NCBI GenBank assembly: GCA_016714445.1
Contig: JADJNF010000009.1
Span: 372,001-436,000, forward strand
From: Saprospiraceae bacterium
Lineage (GTDB): Bacteria > Bacteroidota > Bacteroidia > Chitinophagales > Saprospiraceae
Length of the DNA stretch: 64,000 nt
Direction: 5' to 3'
The position numbers and the translations under genes are program-made. How positions within the stretch are numbered: the stretch's first letter is position 1; the number at the start of each line of letters is the position of its first letter. Positions 32,638-41,692 of this stretch are shown here, piece by piece. The notes beneath the pieces were generated by a model, which was given only the letters and a program-made list of their open reading frames with translations, ran no database searches and was not told where the DNA came from.

Positions 32638-35025
32638 TTACGCGCCATAAGGAATCCATATGTTCTTAATCTCCGTAGCATGCCGTAAAAATTCCGCACC
32701 TTCTCCCTGAGTACGATCATACCAATTTCGATATTTTCCATAATTGACCCAGGTACGTTTCAGGTTTTCAGCGGAAAGCAACTCGACATCTTTACTCCCT
32801 TGATCCGAACCGAAATACCACAAACCATCTATATCATCGTGTTTGGCCATTTCTTTGGTCAGTTCATCTCTATTTCCGGTAACGATATTGATACAACCCG
32901 ATGGTACATCAGATGTCTCCAGAATCTGATAAAAATCTGTCGCTGACAATGGTGATGTCTCAGATGGGATAACTACCACACTATTTCCCATAGCAATTGC
33001 CGGTATAACTGTGGAAATAAATCCTAATAACGGAGACTCGTCAGGACAAACAATACCCATCACTCCTACCCTTTCCGGCATGGCGAGTGTTACATTGCGT
33101 TGTGTAGTGTGGTGTACCTGTCCGTCATATTTATCCGCCCAGGCTGCATAGGTATAAATCCTTTCTATGGAAGCCTGCACTTCTTTATCCGCTTCAGATG
33201 CACTAACATTAGTCATTTGTACGATTCTTGAGGCAAACTCATCTGCTCTTATCGATAAGTTTTCAGCGATATAATACAGTACCTGAGCTTTGGCATGTCC
33301 TGTCATTCCTGCCCAAGATGTACATGCATGCGCTGCTTCTACGGCATTTCGGATATCTTTTCTGCTACTTTTTGGTACTTCCGAGATATAATTTCCATAA
33401 GTATCATTGATGGTTATGCTATTGCCGCCATCCGGTCTTGCCTGCTTACCTCCGATATATAGCTTTGGTGTACGATCTATGGATGGCAATGATTTATTTT
33501 CCTTTTTAGAAGAGGGTTCATGTGTTTTTAATTTGGGAGCATCGTTTTTAAATTCAGACTCTGCCCTATGTTTGACATACTCATAGAGTCCTTCTTTGCC
33601 GCCCTCTCTGCCATACCCTGACTCTCTGTATCCTCCAAATCCCGATGCTGCATCAAATACATTGCTGCAATTGATCCAAACCGTACCCGCTTTGATTTGT
33701 GGGGCTATGTCGAGTGCCAGATTGACATTTTCAGTCCAAATGCTTGCAGCCAAACCATATCTTGTGTTATTGGCCAATTTTACCGCTTCTCCGTGTGAAC
33801 GGAAGGTCATCGCCACAAGGACAGGCCCGAATATTTCTTCCTGAGCTATGATCGATGAAGGTGACACATTGGTAAATAATGTAGGTGGATAAAAACATCC
33901 ATCTTTCGGACATTCCCACGATGGCTGCCAACAGGTATTGCCTTCATCCTTTCCTTGCTGTACAAGATTCTGAATGGTTTTGAGCTGTACAGGCGCTACT
34001 ATGGCTCCTATGTCTATGGACTTGTCCAAAGAATTGCCTACCCGGAGTGTTTCCATTCTAGTCCGAATTTTTTTGTACAATTTTTCAGCCACACTTTCTT
34101 GTACCAACAACCTTGAACCGGCACAACATACTTGCCCCTGATTAAACCAGATCGCATCTACGATACCTTCGACAACGCTGTCCAAATCGGCATCTTCGAA
34201 TACGATAAACGGTGATTTCCCACCCAATTCCAGTGATATTTTTTTACCTGTTCCAGCTGTAGCCCGTCGTATGATTTTGCCCACTTCTGTAGAGCCGGTA
34301 AATGCTATTTTAGACACATCGGGATGATTGACCAATGCGGAACCTGTGCTTCCATGACCTGTGATGATATTGACCACGCCATCAGGGAGACCTACCTGCT
34401 TGCAGATATCTGCAAAAAGCAATGCCGTCAAGGATGTAAATTCAGCAGGTTTCAATACCACGGTATTTCCCATAGCCAAAGCAGGTGCTATTTTCCATGC
34501 CAACATCAACATAGGGAAATTCCAGGGAATGATCTGTCCGATGACACCGATTTCTTTGTAATCCTTCATCTCCGTATCCATCAGTTGTGCCCATCCTGCA
34601 TGATGATAAAAATGGCGTGCTACCAATGGAATATCTATATCACGTGTCTCACGGATTGGTTTTCCATTATCCATGGATTCCAGTACTGCAAAATTACGGC
34701 TGTGTTTCTGGATTTGTCTGGCAATCGCATATAAGTACCTTGCTCGACCATGTCCACCCAATTCCACCCAAGGTTTGAGTGCTTTTTTGGCAGCTTTTAC
34801 AGCATCATCAACATCTTTATCATTGGCTTCGGCTACCTGAGCGAGTTTTTCAGTGGTAGATGGGCTGATCGATTCAAAATATTCGCCGGAGGACGGTTTT
34901 GTCCACTTGCCATTAATGAAAAGTGGAAACTTTCTTTTATGTTTGTCCAGAAATTCTACGCTTTCTTTATTACTTTCAGGTGCAGGACCATATTCCATGG
35001 TTTGATATATTTCTTTAATTGACAT
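32638..35025 (-). CDS. Double-domain aldehyde dehydrogenase (deoxyribose pathway)
   Basis: 795 residues, about twice a normal ALDH. The first domain (40-490) is complete: Glu266 in SLELGGKSPF and Cys300 in FNQGQVCCAGSR, plus the NAD site IPWNFPMLMLAWK. The second (520-795) repeats the fold (MPERVGVMGIVCPDESPLLG, FISTVIPAIAMGNSVVVIPS) but reaches SENLKRTWVNYG where the catalytic Cys segment should be and lacks ELGGK, so it looks non-catalytic. It follows deoC in a deo cluster and most likely oxidises the acetaldehyde (or a related aldehyde) released by DeoC. That role is inference from context. Confidence 0.88.
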   Translation of the reverse strand: MSIKEIYQTMEYGPAPESNKESVEFLDKHKRKFPLFINGKWTKPSSGEYFESISPSTTEKLAQVAEANDKDVDDAVKAAKKALKPWVELGGHGRARYLYAIARQIQKHSRNFAVLESMDNGKPIRETRDIDIPLVARHFYHHAGWAQLMDTEMKDYKEIGVIGQIIPWNFPMLMLAWKIAPALAMGNTVVLKPAEFTSLTALLFADICKQVGLPDGVVNIITGHGSTGSALVNHPDVSKIAFTGSTEVGKIIRRATAGTGKKISLELGGKSPFIVFEDADLDSVVEGIVDAIWFNQGQVCCAGSRLLVQESVAEKLYKKIRTRMETLRVGNSLDKSIDIGAIVAPVQLKTIQNLVQQGKDEGNTCWQPSWECPKDGCFYPPTLFTNVSPSSIIAQEEIFGPVLVAMTFRSHGEAVKLANNTRYGLAASIWTENVNLALDIAPQIKAGTVWINCSNVFDAASGFGGYRESGYGREGGKEGLYEYVKHRAESEFKNDAPKLKTHEPSSKKENKSLPSIDRTPKLYIGGKQARPDGGNSITINDTYGNYISEVPKSSRKDIRNAVEAAHACTSWAGMTGHAKAQVLYYIAENLSIRADEFASRIVQMTNVSASEADKEVQASIERIYTYAAWADKYDGQVHHTTQRNVTLAMPERVGVMGIVCPDESPLLGFISTVIPAIAMGNSVVVIPSETSPLSATDFYQILETSDVPSGCINIVTGNRDELTKEMAKHDDIDGLWYFGSDQGSKDVELLSAENLKRTWVNYGKYRNWYDRTQGEGAEFLRHATEIKNIWIPYGA

Positions 35026-35051
35026 TATGTTATGATTGAATGTTATTTTAT

Positions 35052-36086
35052 TTAAATATTATTTTCCAAAATTGAGTTCCACTCCTTTTGGGATGGAATA
35101 TTTGATTTTAGATTTTCTGGCAGTTCACTAGTATAAATATATTGACCTACACCAATTGGTTTTTGTATGTTTTTTATTGAATATTCTACTTCGATGTTGT
35201 CTTTAGATTTACAAAGTATGATACCAATAGTTTGATTGTCATCTTCTGATTTTACAGTGTCATCTATTACATTTAAGTAAAAATTAAGCTTCCCTGTATA
35301 CTCAGGTTTAAAATCGCCTATTTTTAATTCAATAATGATGTAGCACCTTAACTTTGTATGATAAAATAGTAAGTCAGTTCTATATTCTTTGCTTCCCGCA
35401 TATAACTTGTATTGGTTGCCCATATATGCAAAACCTTTGCCAAGTTCCAGCAAAAATTCTGTAATGTTTTTTATTAATTGTCTCTCTAGATCAGCTTCTT
35501 TTGAGTGTTTTGATATTGATAAAAACTCGAAATGATAAGGTTCTTTAAACAATTGCTGTGCTAGATCACTATGAATTTTAGGTAAGGTATTTATAAAATT
35601 TGAAACAATATTTCCTTGTCGTTCATGAAGCTTTGTTTCTAATTGGTATTCTAAAACTGCTCGACTCCAATTATTTTCTATCGTTTGTTCTACGTAAAAA
35701 TGAGCTTCGCCTTCATTTTTTACTTTTTGTAGTATCATTATATTGTGTCCCCATGGAATTTTGAATATATCCAATTGATTTTCATTTATTTGTAAATTAG
35801 CAACAGCTTGTTGCCAAAATTCATAAAATGATTTACAATATCTCAAATTTTTTGACGAGAACCCTGACATCTCAGAAAACTCTGCCTTCAAATCTTTACT
35901 GAGTTGGTCTATAAACCCACTACCCCAAACAGATTTTTCTTGTTTTTCGGATATCTCCTTGCCCAAATACCAATACATTTTTATTAGCTCGGTATTAACA
36001 GCAACCGAAGCTTTTATTTGACTTCTTTGAATATTTAATTTAATATCCCTAAGCCATGTTATATATTGTTGATCAGCAATAATCAT
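35052..36086 (-). CDS. DUF1016/PDDEXK nuclease-family protein (YhcG-like)
   Basis: 344 residues. The N-terminal DUF1016 domain has TELIKMYWYLGKEISEKQEK, GFIDQLSKDLKAEFSEMSGF and SSKNLRYCKSFYEFW. The C-terminal PD-(D/E)XK nuclease has GSKEYRTDLLFYHTKLRCYI and VIELKIGDFKPEYTGKLNFY, giving the D-(x)n-ELK catalytic pattern. The family is mobile and widespread, sometimes near restriction systems. Here it lies between deoC and the ALDH on the same strand, splitting a metabolic cluster. Its codon composition is visibly AT-richer than its neighbours', which suggests insertion. Confidence 0.9.
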   Translation of the reverse strand: MIIADQQYITWLRDIKLNIQRSQIKASVAVNTELIKMYWYLGKEISEKQEKSVWGSGFIDQLSKDLKAEFSEMSGFSSKNLRYCKSFYEFWQQAVANLQINENQLDIFKIPWGHNIMILQKVKNEGEAHFYVEQTIENNWSRAVLEYQLETKLHERQGNIVSNFINTLPKIHSDLAQQLFKEPYHFEFLSISKHSKEADLERQLIKNITEFLLELGKGFAYMGNQYKLYAGSKEYRTDLLFYHTKLRCYIIIELKIGDFKPEYTGKLNFYLNVIDDTVKSEDDNQTIGIILCKSKDNIEVEYSIKNIQKPIGVGQYIYTSELPENLKSNIPSQKEWNSILENNI

Positions 36087-36153
36087 TATAATACATAAAT
36101 ATATTTTACATTCTATTTTCAGTCAATTAAATTGCCAAATTAAATCAACCTTA

Positions 36154-37149
36154 CTACGCCATCGGATGTCTATAAGACGCAGAATATCTTCCCGTCACAT
36201 AGTGCTCTAATTGACGTTCGATATCTCCTAACAGACTACTAGCTCCAAATCTGAACAAATCAGGTTGTAACCAATCGTGCCCCAACTCTTCTTTCATCAG
36301 GATAAGATAATTTAATGCATCTTTGGCTTTGGCTATGCCACCTGCAGGTTTGTATCCTACTTTATATCCAGTCAGTTCAAGATATTCCCGAATCATACGT
36401 ACCATCACCAATGTAACGGGCAAGGTAGCGTTGACACTTTCTTTGCCTGTACTAGTCTTTATAAAATCTGAACCTGCCATCATGGCTACCATACTTGCTT
36501 TGGCTACTTTAGTGAATGTTGGGATTTCTCCTGTAGCTAAGATGGTTTTCATATGTACTTCACCACACGCTTTGCGACAAGCGGCAATCTCATCGTATAA
36601 AGCCTTCCAATCAGATTGCAAGACCAAAGCCCTGCTAATGACTATATCTATTTCCTTAGCTCCAGCGGCTACGGACAATTCTATTTCTTTTAGTTTTTCC
36701 TGCAAAGAAATCTGTCCGGCCGGAAAACCTGTAGATACAGCAGCAATAGGAATTTTGGTACCTTTCAGTGCCTCCACAGCATACGGGATCAGATTATGAT
36801 ATACACACACTGCACCTGTAGTAATACCGGCATCGGCCATACCCATCGCTTCCAGTAAGTCTTTTCGAACAGGATTTTTTGCTTTGGCACATAGACGATG
36901 TACATTGCCTTGTGTATCATCTCCTGCCAGCGTGGTGAGATCCATGCATGAGATGGCTTTGAGCAACCAGGCGGCTTGATATTCCTTTTTGACCGATCTG
37001 CGCGTGCCTATGGTAGCTGCTCTTCGCTCCACTGCGCTCCGATTGATATTGATACCTTCAATCAAGGATGCATCAAAAGGAATACCTTCATTGCGTAAAT
37101 GATGGGTTTGGGCTATGACGTCCTGACTTATTTTTTTATTTTTTATCAT
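36154..37149 (-). CDS. deoC: Deoxyribose-phosphate aldolase
   Basis: 331 residues; the catalytic barrel is at about 60-310, with an N-terminal extension of some 60 residues relative to E. coli DeoC. Splits 2-deoxyribose-5-phosphate into glyceraldehyde-3-phosphate and acetaldehyde. Schiff-base Lys231 in SDFIKTSTGKES, Asp168 in AKEIDIVISRAL, and the phosphate-binding YKPAGGIAKAKDA. Part of the deoB-pnp-deoC-ALDH set. Followed on its upstream side by a 93-bp repeat. Confidence 0.95.
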   Translation of the reverse strand: MIKNKKISQDVIAQTHHLRNEGIPFDASLIEGININRSAVERRAATIGTRRSVKKEYQAAWLLKAISCMDLTTLAGDDTQGNVHRLCAKAKNPVRKDLLEAMGMADAGITTGAVCVYHNLIPYAVEALKGTKIPIAAVSTGFPAGQISLQEKLKEIELSVAAGAKEIDIVISRALVLQSDWKALYDEIAACRKACGEVHMKTILATGEIPTFTKVAKASMVAMMAGSDFIKTSTGKESVNATLPVTLVMVRMIREYLELTGYKVGYKPAGGIAKAKDALNYLILMKEELGHDWLQPDLFRFGASSLLGDIERQLEHYVTGRYSASYRHPMA

Positions 37150-37178
37150 CTGAAATAGATTTATATTTGAAGGTCAAA

Positions 37179-37271
37179 GTCGTTTAGTTAAGGTATTTTT
37201 ATTTGTTTTACCCATCCTAAATCCTTCCCTTGAAATGGAAGGACTTAATAATTTGGTCTTATCTAAACGAC
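37179..37271. repeat. 93-bp dispersed repeat with 14-bp terminal inverted repeats
   Basis: Ends GTCGTTTAGTTAAG and CTTATCTAAACGAC are inverted complements with one mismatch. The middle contains a hairpin (CCTTCC...GGAAGG). A partial copy lies at 13861-13933. REP/MITE-like; no gene. Confidence 0.6.
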
Positions 37272-37300
37272 ATTTTATTTTAAGATCTTATTTTTTATAA

Positions 37301-38649
37301 TTATTGAATGGTCTTAAATATTAACGGCTCTTTACATGGTTTTGTTTCGCTAAAGGTGTAGGCTACATCCATGTATTCCTCTGCTTTCTCAAAAAAAGCG
37401 GCATTGTTTGCATGTAAAATTGCCAAAGTATCGCCTACATTTACCAGAGCGCCTACTTTCTGCGTTAAAACGATGCCTGCGCTATGATCAATGGGACTTT
37501 CTTTGGTTTCCCTTCCTGCACCTAGTTTTACAGATGCAAGACCAATATCCATGGCGCTGAGATGGGAAATGTATCCTGCTGATTTACTTTTGTATTCGTA
37601 GGTCAATGTTGCTTTGGGCAATAAATCCATATCTTTGACTACATTGATATCTCCCTCTTGTGAAGCCACCAATTCAATGAATTTTTCAAAAGCTTTACCG
37701 TTAAGAATCAAGGATTTTAATAAATCGATGCCTTCTTTATGACTATGCGTACGGCCAGCTAAAGTCAGCATATAGCTACCCAATTCCAAACACAAGGTGG
37801 TCAAATCTTCAGGACCATGATCACGCAAGGTATCGATCGCCTCCTTCACTTCCAGTGCATTGCCCACGGCAAATCCGAGTGGCTCTTCCATGCCGGTAAT
37901 GACAGCGATAAGCTTGCGATTCATTTTTTTGGCTGTATTGATCATGATATTGGCCAATTTTTCAGCATCAGAAATGGTTTTTATGAAAGCGCCATCCCCT
38001 ACTTTGAGATCAATGACAATCGCATCCGCGCCACAAGCCAGTTTTTTACTCATCACGCTGGACGCAATGAGCGAAATATTATCCACCGTACCTGTCACAT
38101 CTCTGAGGGCGTACAGTTTTTTATCCGCAGGAACCAATTTGTTGTTTTGACTGCAAATGGCTATACCATGTTGTTTAACTTTATCAACAAACTGTCCGGC
38201 AGTCATGTCCACTTGAAAACCTGGAATAGATTCAAATTTGTCCAATGTGCCACCGGTGTGACCTAGGCCACGACCAGACATCTTCGCTACTGGCACACCT
38301 GCTGCAGCAACCAATGGTGCTAATATCAATGTAGTTTTATCGCCCACACCTCCTGTACTATGTTTATCTACTTTGATACCATCGATGGAAGAAAGGTCAA
38401 TCATATCACCTGATCGCATCATGGCATCTGTGAGCGCAGCGGTTTCGTCATCATTCATCCCCTGAAAAAAACTGCCATCAACCAGGCAGAAATCTGATAA
38501 TCAGGTATCTCACCCGTCAAATATCCATTGATAATCGATTGAATATCTTCGGCAGACAAAATATGTCCGTCCCTTTTCTTTTTTATAAGTTCTACCAAGA
38601 ATCTTAGTTTTGTGGATTTAAAATAAGCAACTACTTCCTGTAGTCTCAA
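37301..38649 (-). CDS. Pyrimidine-nucleoside/thymidine phosphorylase, frameshifted
   Basis: About 449 residues after repair. Splits pyrimidine deoxynucleosides to base plus deoxyribose-1-phosphate. N-terminal VELIKKKRDGHILSAEDIQS and PDYQISAWLMAVFFRG, then DETAALTDAMMRSGDMIDLS and the family signature KHSTGGVGDKTTLILAPLVA. The C-terminal domain is complete. The break lies at a C4 run on the plus strand (38459-38462); one more base gives FFRGMNDDETAAL. The start is uncertain: the ATG at 38649 lies inside deoB, and the usual MRFLVEL start reads LRFLVEL with CTA here; a TTG two codons on is possible. Gene symbol deoA or pdp cannot be decided from sequence alone. Confidence 0.88.
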
Positions 38650-39778
38650 AATCTATGCCTAAAGCATCAGCGATCGTAGCAGCTATGTCCACAAAACTAT
38701 TTCTAACTCCTAAATCCTTACCATAAGCGTTATTTTTACCATAAATTAAGATAGGAATATACTCACGGGTGTGGTCGGTACCTGGCCATGTAGGGTCATT
38801 GCCATGATCGGCGGTGATGATCAGGAGGTCATCTTCTTTCATTTTTGACATTATCTCAGGCAGCTTAACATCAAATGCTTCCAAACATCGGGCATAACCC
38901 GGCACATCCCGCCGATGACCAAAGTGCATATCAAAATCCACCAGATTGGTAAAAATCAGGCCAGCTTGATCATTTTCAATGGCTGATATAGTGGCTTCGA
39001 TGCCTTCAGTATTATTGGCGGTTTTGATGGATCTTGTGATGCCTTTGCCGGCAAATATATCATATATCTTTCCGATGCCCAATACTTCTTTGCCGTATTT
39101 ATTGATGGCATCTAATACATTGTCAGGCGGCATGGTGGCAAAATCTTTCCGTCGGGAAGTACGCGTATAATTGCCTGATGTACCGGTGAATGGCCTGGCT
39201 ATCACACGACCTACTTCATACTCACCAATAAGCATGTTTCTGGCTATCTGACAGATTTCATATTGCTTTTCTATAGGTATCACATCTTCGTGCATGGCTA
39301 TCTGAAAGACACTATCTGCGGATGTGTAAACGATCGGAAAACCTGTTCGTACATGTTCGTCGCCTAACTCTTCGATGATGGCAGTTCCGGAAGCGGAATA
39401 ATTGCCGATGGTTTCAGAACCAATGGCTTTTTCAAAATCCTGTATAAAACTTTCAGGAAAACCATCCGGAAAGGTAGGAAATGGTTTGTCCAATATAGTT
39501 CCTGCTATTTCCCAATGTCCCGTGGTGGTATCTTTTCCTGCAGACATTTCTGCTGCTTTGCCATAGGCAGCTAAGGGTGTATCAGTTTTGGGTATAGCAT
39601 TGGTTGGATCTATGTTTCCAAGACCCAAGCGGATCAGATTTGGAATATGGAGAGCAGGATATTTTTCGGCAATATGACCCAGTGTATTGCTGCCTTCATC
39701 TCCATACAAATGTGCGTCAGGTAGGTAACCTATGCCTACGCTATCAAGGACGATTAGAATGACTCTGTTTATTTTCAT
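38618..39778 (-). CDS. deoB: Phosphopentomutase
   Basis: 386 residues from the ATG at 39778, ten codons inside the longest frame; the promoter box at 39796-39803 excludes the upstream ATG. Interconverts (deoxy)ribose 1- and 5-phosphates. Alkaline-phosphatase-like metal site: VLDSVGIGYLPDA (Asp), GKDTTTGHWEIAG (nucleophile Thr region), and HFGHRRDVPGYARCLEAFD and ITADHGNDPTWPGTDHTRE for the manganese ligands. The 3' end overlaps the phosphorylase start by 32 bases. First gene of the deo cluster. Confidence 0.95.
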   Translation of the reverse strand: MKINRVILIVLDSVGIGYLPDAHLYGDEGSNTLGHIAEKYPALHIPNLIRLGLGNIDPTNAIPKTDTPLAAYGKAAEMSAGKDTTTGHWEIAGTILDKPFPTFPDGFPESFIQDFEKAIGSETIGNYSASGTAIIEELGDEHVRTGFPIVYTSADSVFQIAMHEDVIPIEKQYEICQIARNMLIGEYEVGRVIARPFTGTSGNYTRTSRRKDFATMPPDNVLDAINKYGKEVLGIGKIYDIFAGKGITRSIKTANNTEGIEATISAIENDQAGLIFTNLVDFDMHFGHRRDVPGYARCLEAFDVKLPEIMSKMKEDDLLIITADHGNDPTWPGTDHTREYIPILIYGKNNAYGKDLGVRNSFVDIAATIADALGIDFETTGSSCLF

Positions 39779-39795
39779 GATGGGATACCTTTTAC

Positions 39796-39803
39796 CAAAG
39801 GTA
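39796..39803 (-). promoter_or_regulatory. -7 box of the deo cluster
   Basis: Minus-strand TACCTTTG matches TAnnTTTG and is 18 bases upstream of the deoB ATG. TTTG at 39834-39837 is too far (30 bases) to be a normal -33 element. Confidence 0.45.
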
Positions 39804-39912
39804 AACATAAGAAATTTCCTGCAGAAAAAAAATCAAATTTTATTTCTATATCAGAATATTGATTAAATCCCTCTGATGGTCTCAGTTTCAGGCCGATAAA
39901 TTCCACTGCGAT

Positions 39913-40173
39913 CCTATATTTACGAATCCGTCTAAAGAGCCGGACAGGTTTTCCAATTCATGGTCAACTATCAAAAAAGCCAATGGTATTCTTTAATGCT
40001 AACTTTCTAATATCCATAAAACCTGCTTTCCCCAAATATGTAAACATGAGATCATTCAAAGCATTTTGATTGATAATTTTATGTCTGTGCATTTTCGAAA
40101 TCATTTGATGCGAAGATATTTCTTATTGCTGACTTGTGGTGTATCGAATTAAAAATTCTTTATGTATGGGATC
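39913..40173. repeat. Long direct repeat, copy 1 (left of toxin-antitoxin pair)
   Basis: About 261 bases, matching 40861-41122 at an estimated 85% identity or more, with shared blocks such as TATCAAAAAAGCCAATGG, ACTTTCTAATATCCATAAA and GCGAAGATATTTCTTATTG. Begins with a GTC/GGACAGG hairpin. No frame open. The rest of the 39834-40279 gap shows nothing else. Confidence 0.8.
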
Positions 40174-40279
40174 AAGTACTTTCTATTCCTGACGAAGGAA
40201 AATCTTGAAATAAAGTCTTTAAACTCTTAGATAAGATTTGGTGTTATTAAATTAAATTTATTCAAAATTTAAAAACATT

Positions 40280-40495
40280 ATGCGACAAGTCACCATTTAT
40301 ACCACGGATAAGGAGTACAACCACTTTGTGAAATTGGTTAAAAATCTGCATTACGTTAAAAAAATCGAAACAGATGATGAACCTACAAAAGAGGAGATAA
40401 TAAGTAATATAAAAAGAGGATTTGAAGAAATGCAATTAATTAAAAAAGGTAAATTAAAAACTACGTCTTTAAAAGATTTTTTAAATGAGTTATAA
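40280..40495 (+). CDS. Antitoxin of RelE/ParE-type pair
   Basis: 71 residues (MRQVTIYTTDKEYNHFVKLV, then a helical, acidic-basic C-terminal TKEEIISNIKRGFEEMQLIK and TSLKDFLNEL). Size, order and an 11-base overlap with the toxin gene identify it as the antitoxin. The N-terminal strand would bind DNA or dimerise and the C-terminal helix wrap the toxin; these are family expectations. Confidence 0.78.
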   Translation: MRQVTIYTTDKEYNHFVKLVKNLHYVKKIETDDEPTKEEIISNIKRGFEEMQLIKKGKLKTTSLKDFLNEL

Positions 40496-40811
40496 AATAG
40501 AACTTACCGAAACCTTTAAAAACGAAGCTAAAAAACTTATTAAAAAATATCCTTCACTACGCACAGAAATCATAGAACTTGGCAAAGAACTTGCCGAAAA
40601 CCCAACAAATGGAACACCTTTAGGCAATGATGTTTATAAAATACGCCTAGGTATCGCTTCCAAAAATAGAGGAAAGACTGGAGGTGCAAGGGTGATCTCG
40701 TTTGTGAAAATTATTGATGAAACGGTTTACTTACTATCCATTTATAACAAAGGCGAAAAAGATACTATTTCCGAGAAAGAAATTGAACAACTTTTGAAAG
40801 ATTATTTATAA
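40485..40811 (+). CDS. RelE/ParE-family toxin
   Basis: 108 residues. Family features: IELTETFKNEAKKLIKKYPS at the N-terminus, then ELAENPTNGTPLGNDVYKIR and GGARVISFVKIIDETVYLLS, and a C-terminal helix (ISEKEIEQLLKDYL). RelE-type members cleave mRNA on the ribosome and ParE-type members poison gyrase; the sequence alone does not separate them. The pair is bracketed by two 260-bp direct repeats. Confidence 0.85.
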   Translation: MSYKIELTETFKNEAKKLIKKYPSLRTEIIELGKELAENPTNGTPLGNDVYKIRLGIASKNRGKTGGARVISFVKIIDETVYLLSIYNKGEKDTISEKEIEQLLKDYL

Positions 40812-40860
40812 AAATATAAGGAGGAAAAATTCCCATATGGTCGCCTCTTGTAACTGCCAC

Positions 40861-41122
40861 CCTATATTTTACCAAGCCTTCTAAATATGGACAGGTTTTC
40901 CAAGTCAAGGTCAACTATCAAAAAAGCCAATGGTATTCTCTAATGCTAACTTTCTAATATCCATAAAACCTGCTTTACCCAAATATTTAAATCTTTGATC
41001 ATGCAAAGGATTTTGATTGATAATTTTATGTCCTTGCATTTACAACATTATTTGATGCGAAGATATTTCTTATTGCTGACGTGTGGTGTACGAATTGCAA
41101 ATACTCTATGTATGGGATCAAA
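40861..41122. repeat. Long direct repeat, copy 2 (right of toxin-antitoxin pair)
   Basis: Same orientation and same order of blocks as copy 1, with scattered substitutions and a few indels. Begins 50 bases after the toxin stop. Confidence 0.8.
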
Positions 41123-41156
41123 GTCTCATTTATCAGGCTCGCAGCAGAATGAGACT
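41122..41156 (-). terminator. Hairpin after the RtcB-PrfH operon
   Basis: AGTCTCATT pairs perfectly with AATGAGACT around a 17-base loop, about 43 bases past the end of the last gene of the operon. No strong T-run, so the call is modest. Confidence 0.35.
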
Positions 41157-41198
41157 TCGACCTGGGGAATAAGGATGCAGAATGCTATATTAGTCTTG

Positions 41199-41692
41199 CT
41201 AATTCTTCTTCCCACATACCTTCTTTTTCGCTTTAATTCTAGCCTCCGCCTTATCTATAAACACCTGATAATCATCATTTAGAACTATTGATTTTAGATT
41301 GGCGATACATTGTTTTGCTTCTTTATACTGTCCAAGTTTTCTTTTAGGATGATCAACTTTGAGATTATCAATGGTTTGTCTATACCTTTGATAGTTAATG
41401 CAAAATCTATCAACTTTTGTGCTTCATCATCTTCGTCAAAATCTATCAAAAGTTGTATAAAATATGGATACACAAAAACAGCCTTGATATCTGCTGCTAA
41501 TGCATCTTGAAAATACGTTTTTGCAGTGGCATAATCTTGCAACTGTTCTGCATACACCCTGCCATATAGACAGAGTGTTGCAGTGTTGTTGTTGTCTCCT
41601 GACAAAGCATAATCCAGAGATTCTATGGCTTCTTGCAGATTGTATGGATAGGCATCTAAGGCCTTGACTAAATATTTATCTATCGAACACAT
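41199..41692 (-). CDS. TPR-like protein co-encoded with PrfH, frameshifted
   Basis: About 164 residues after repair. Helical repeats of the TPR type: AIESLDYALSGDNNNTATLC, YGRVYAEQLQDYATAKTYFQ and LGQYKEAKQCIANLKSIV. The frame breaks at a T4 run on the plus strand (41337-41340); one more base turns ENLDSIKKQNN into EKLGQYKEAKQCIANL and extends the protein to a Lys-rich tail (ARIKAKKKVCGKKN). It overlaps the end of prfH by 17 bases, so it is translationally coupled to the ribosome-repair genes. A role in that system is inference. Confidence 0.72.
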
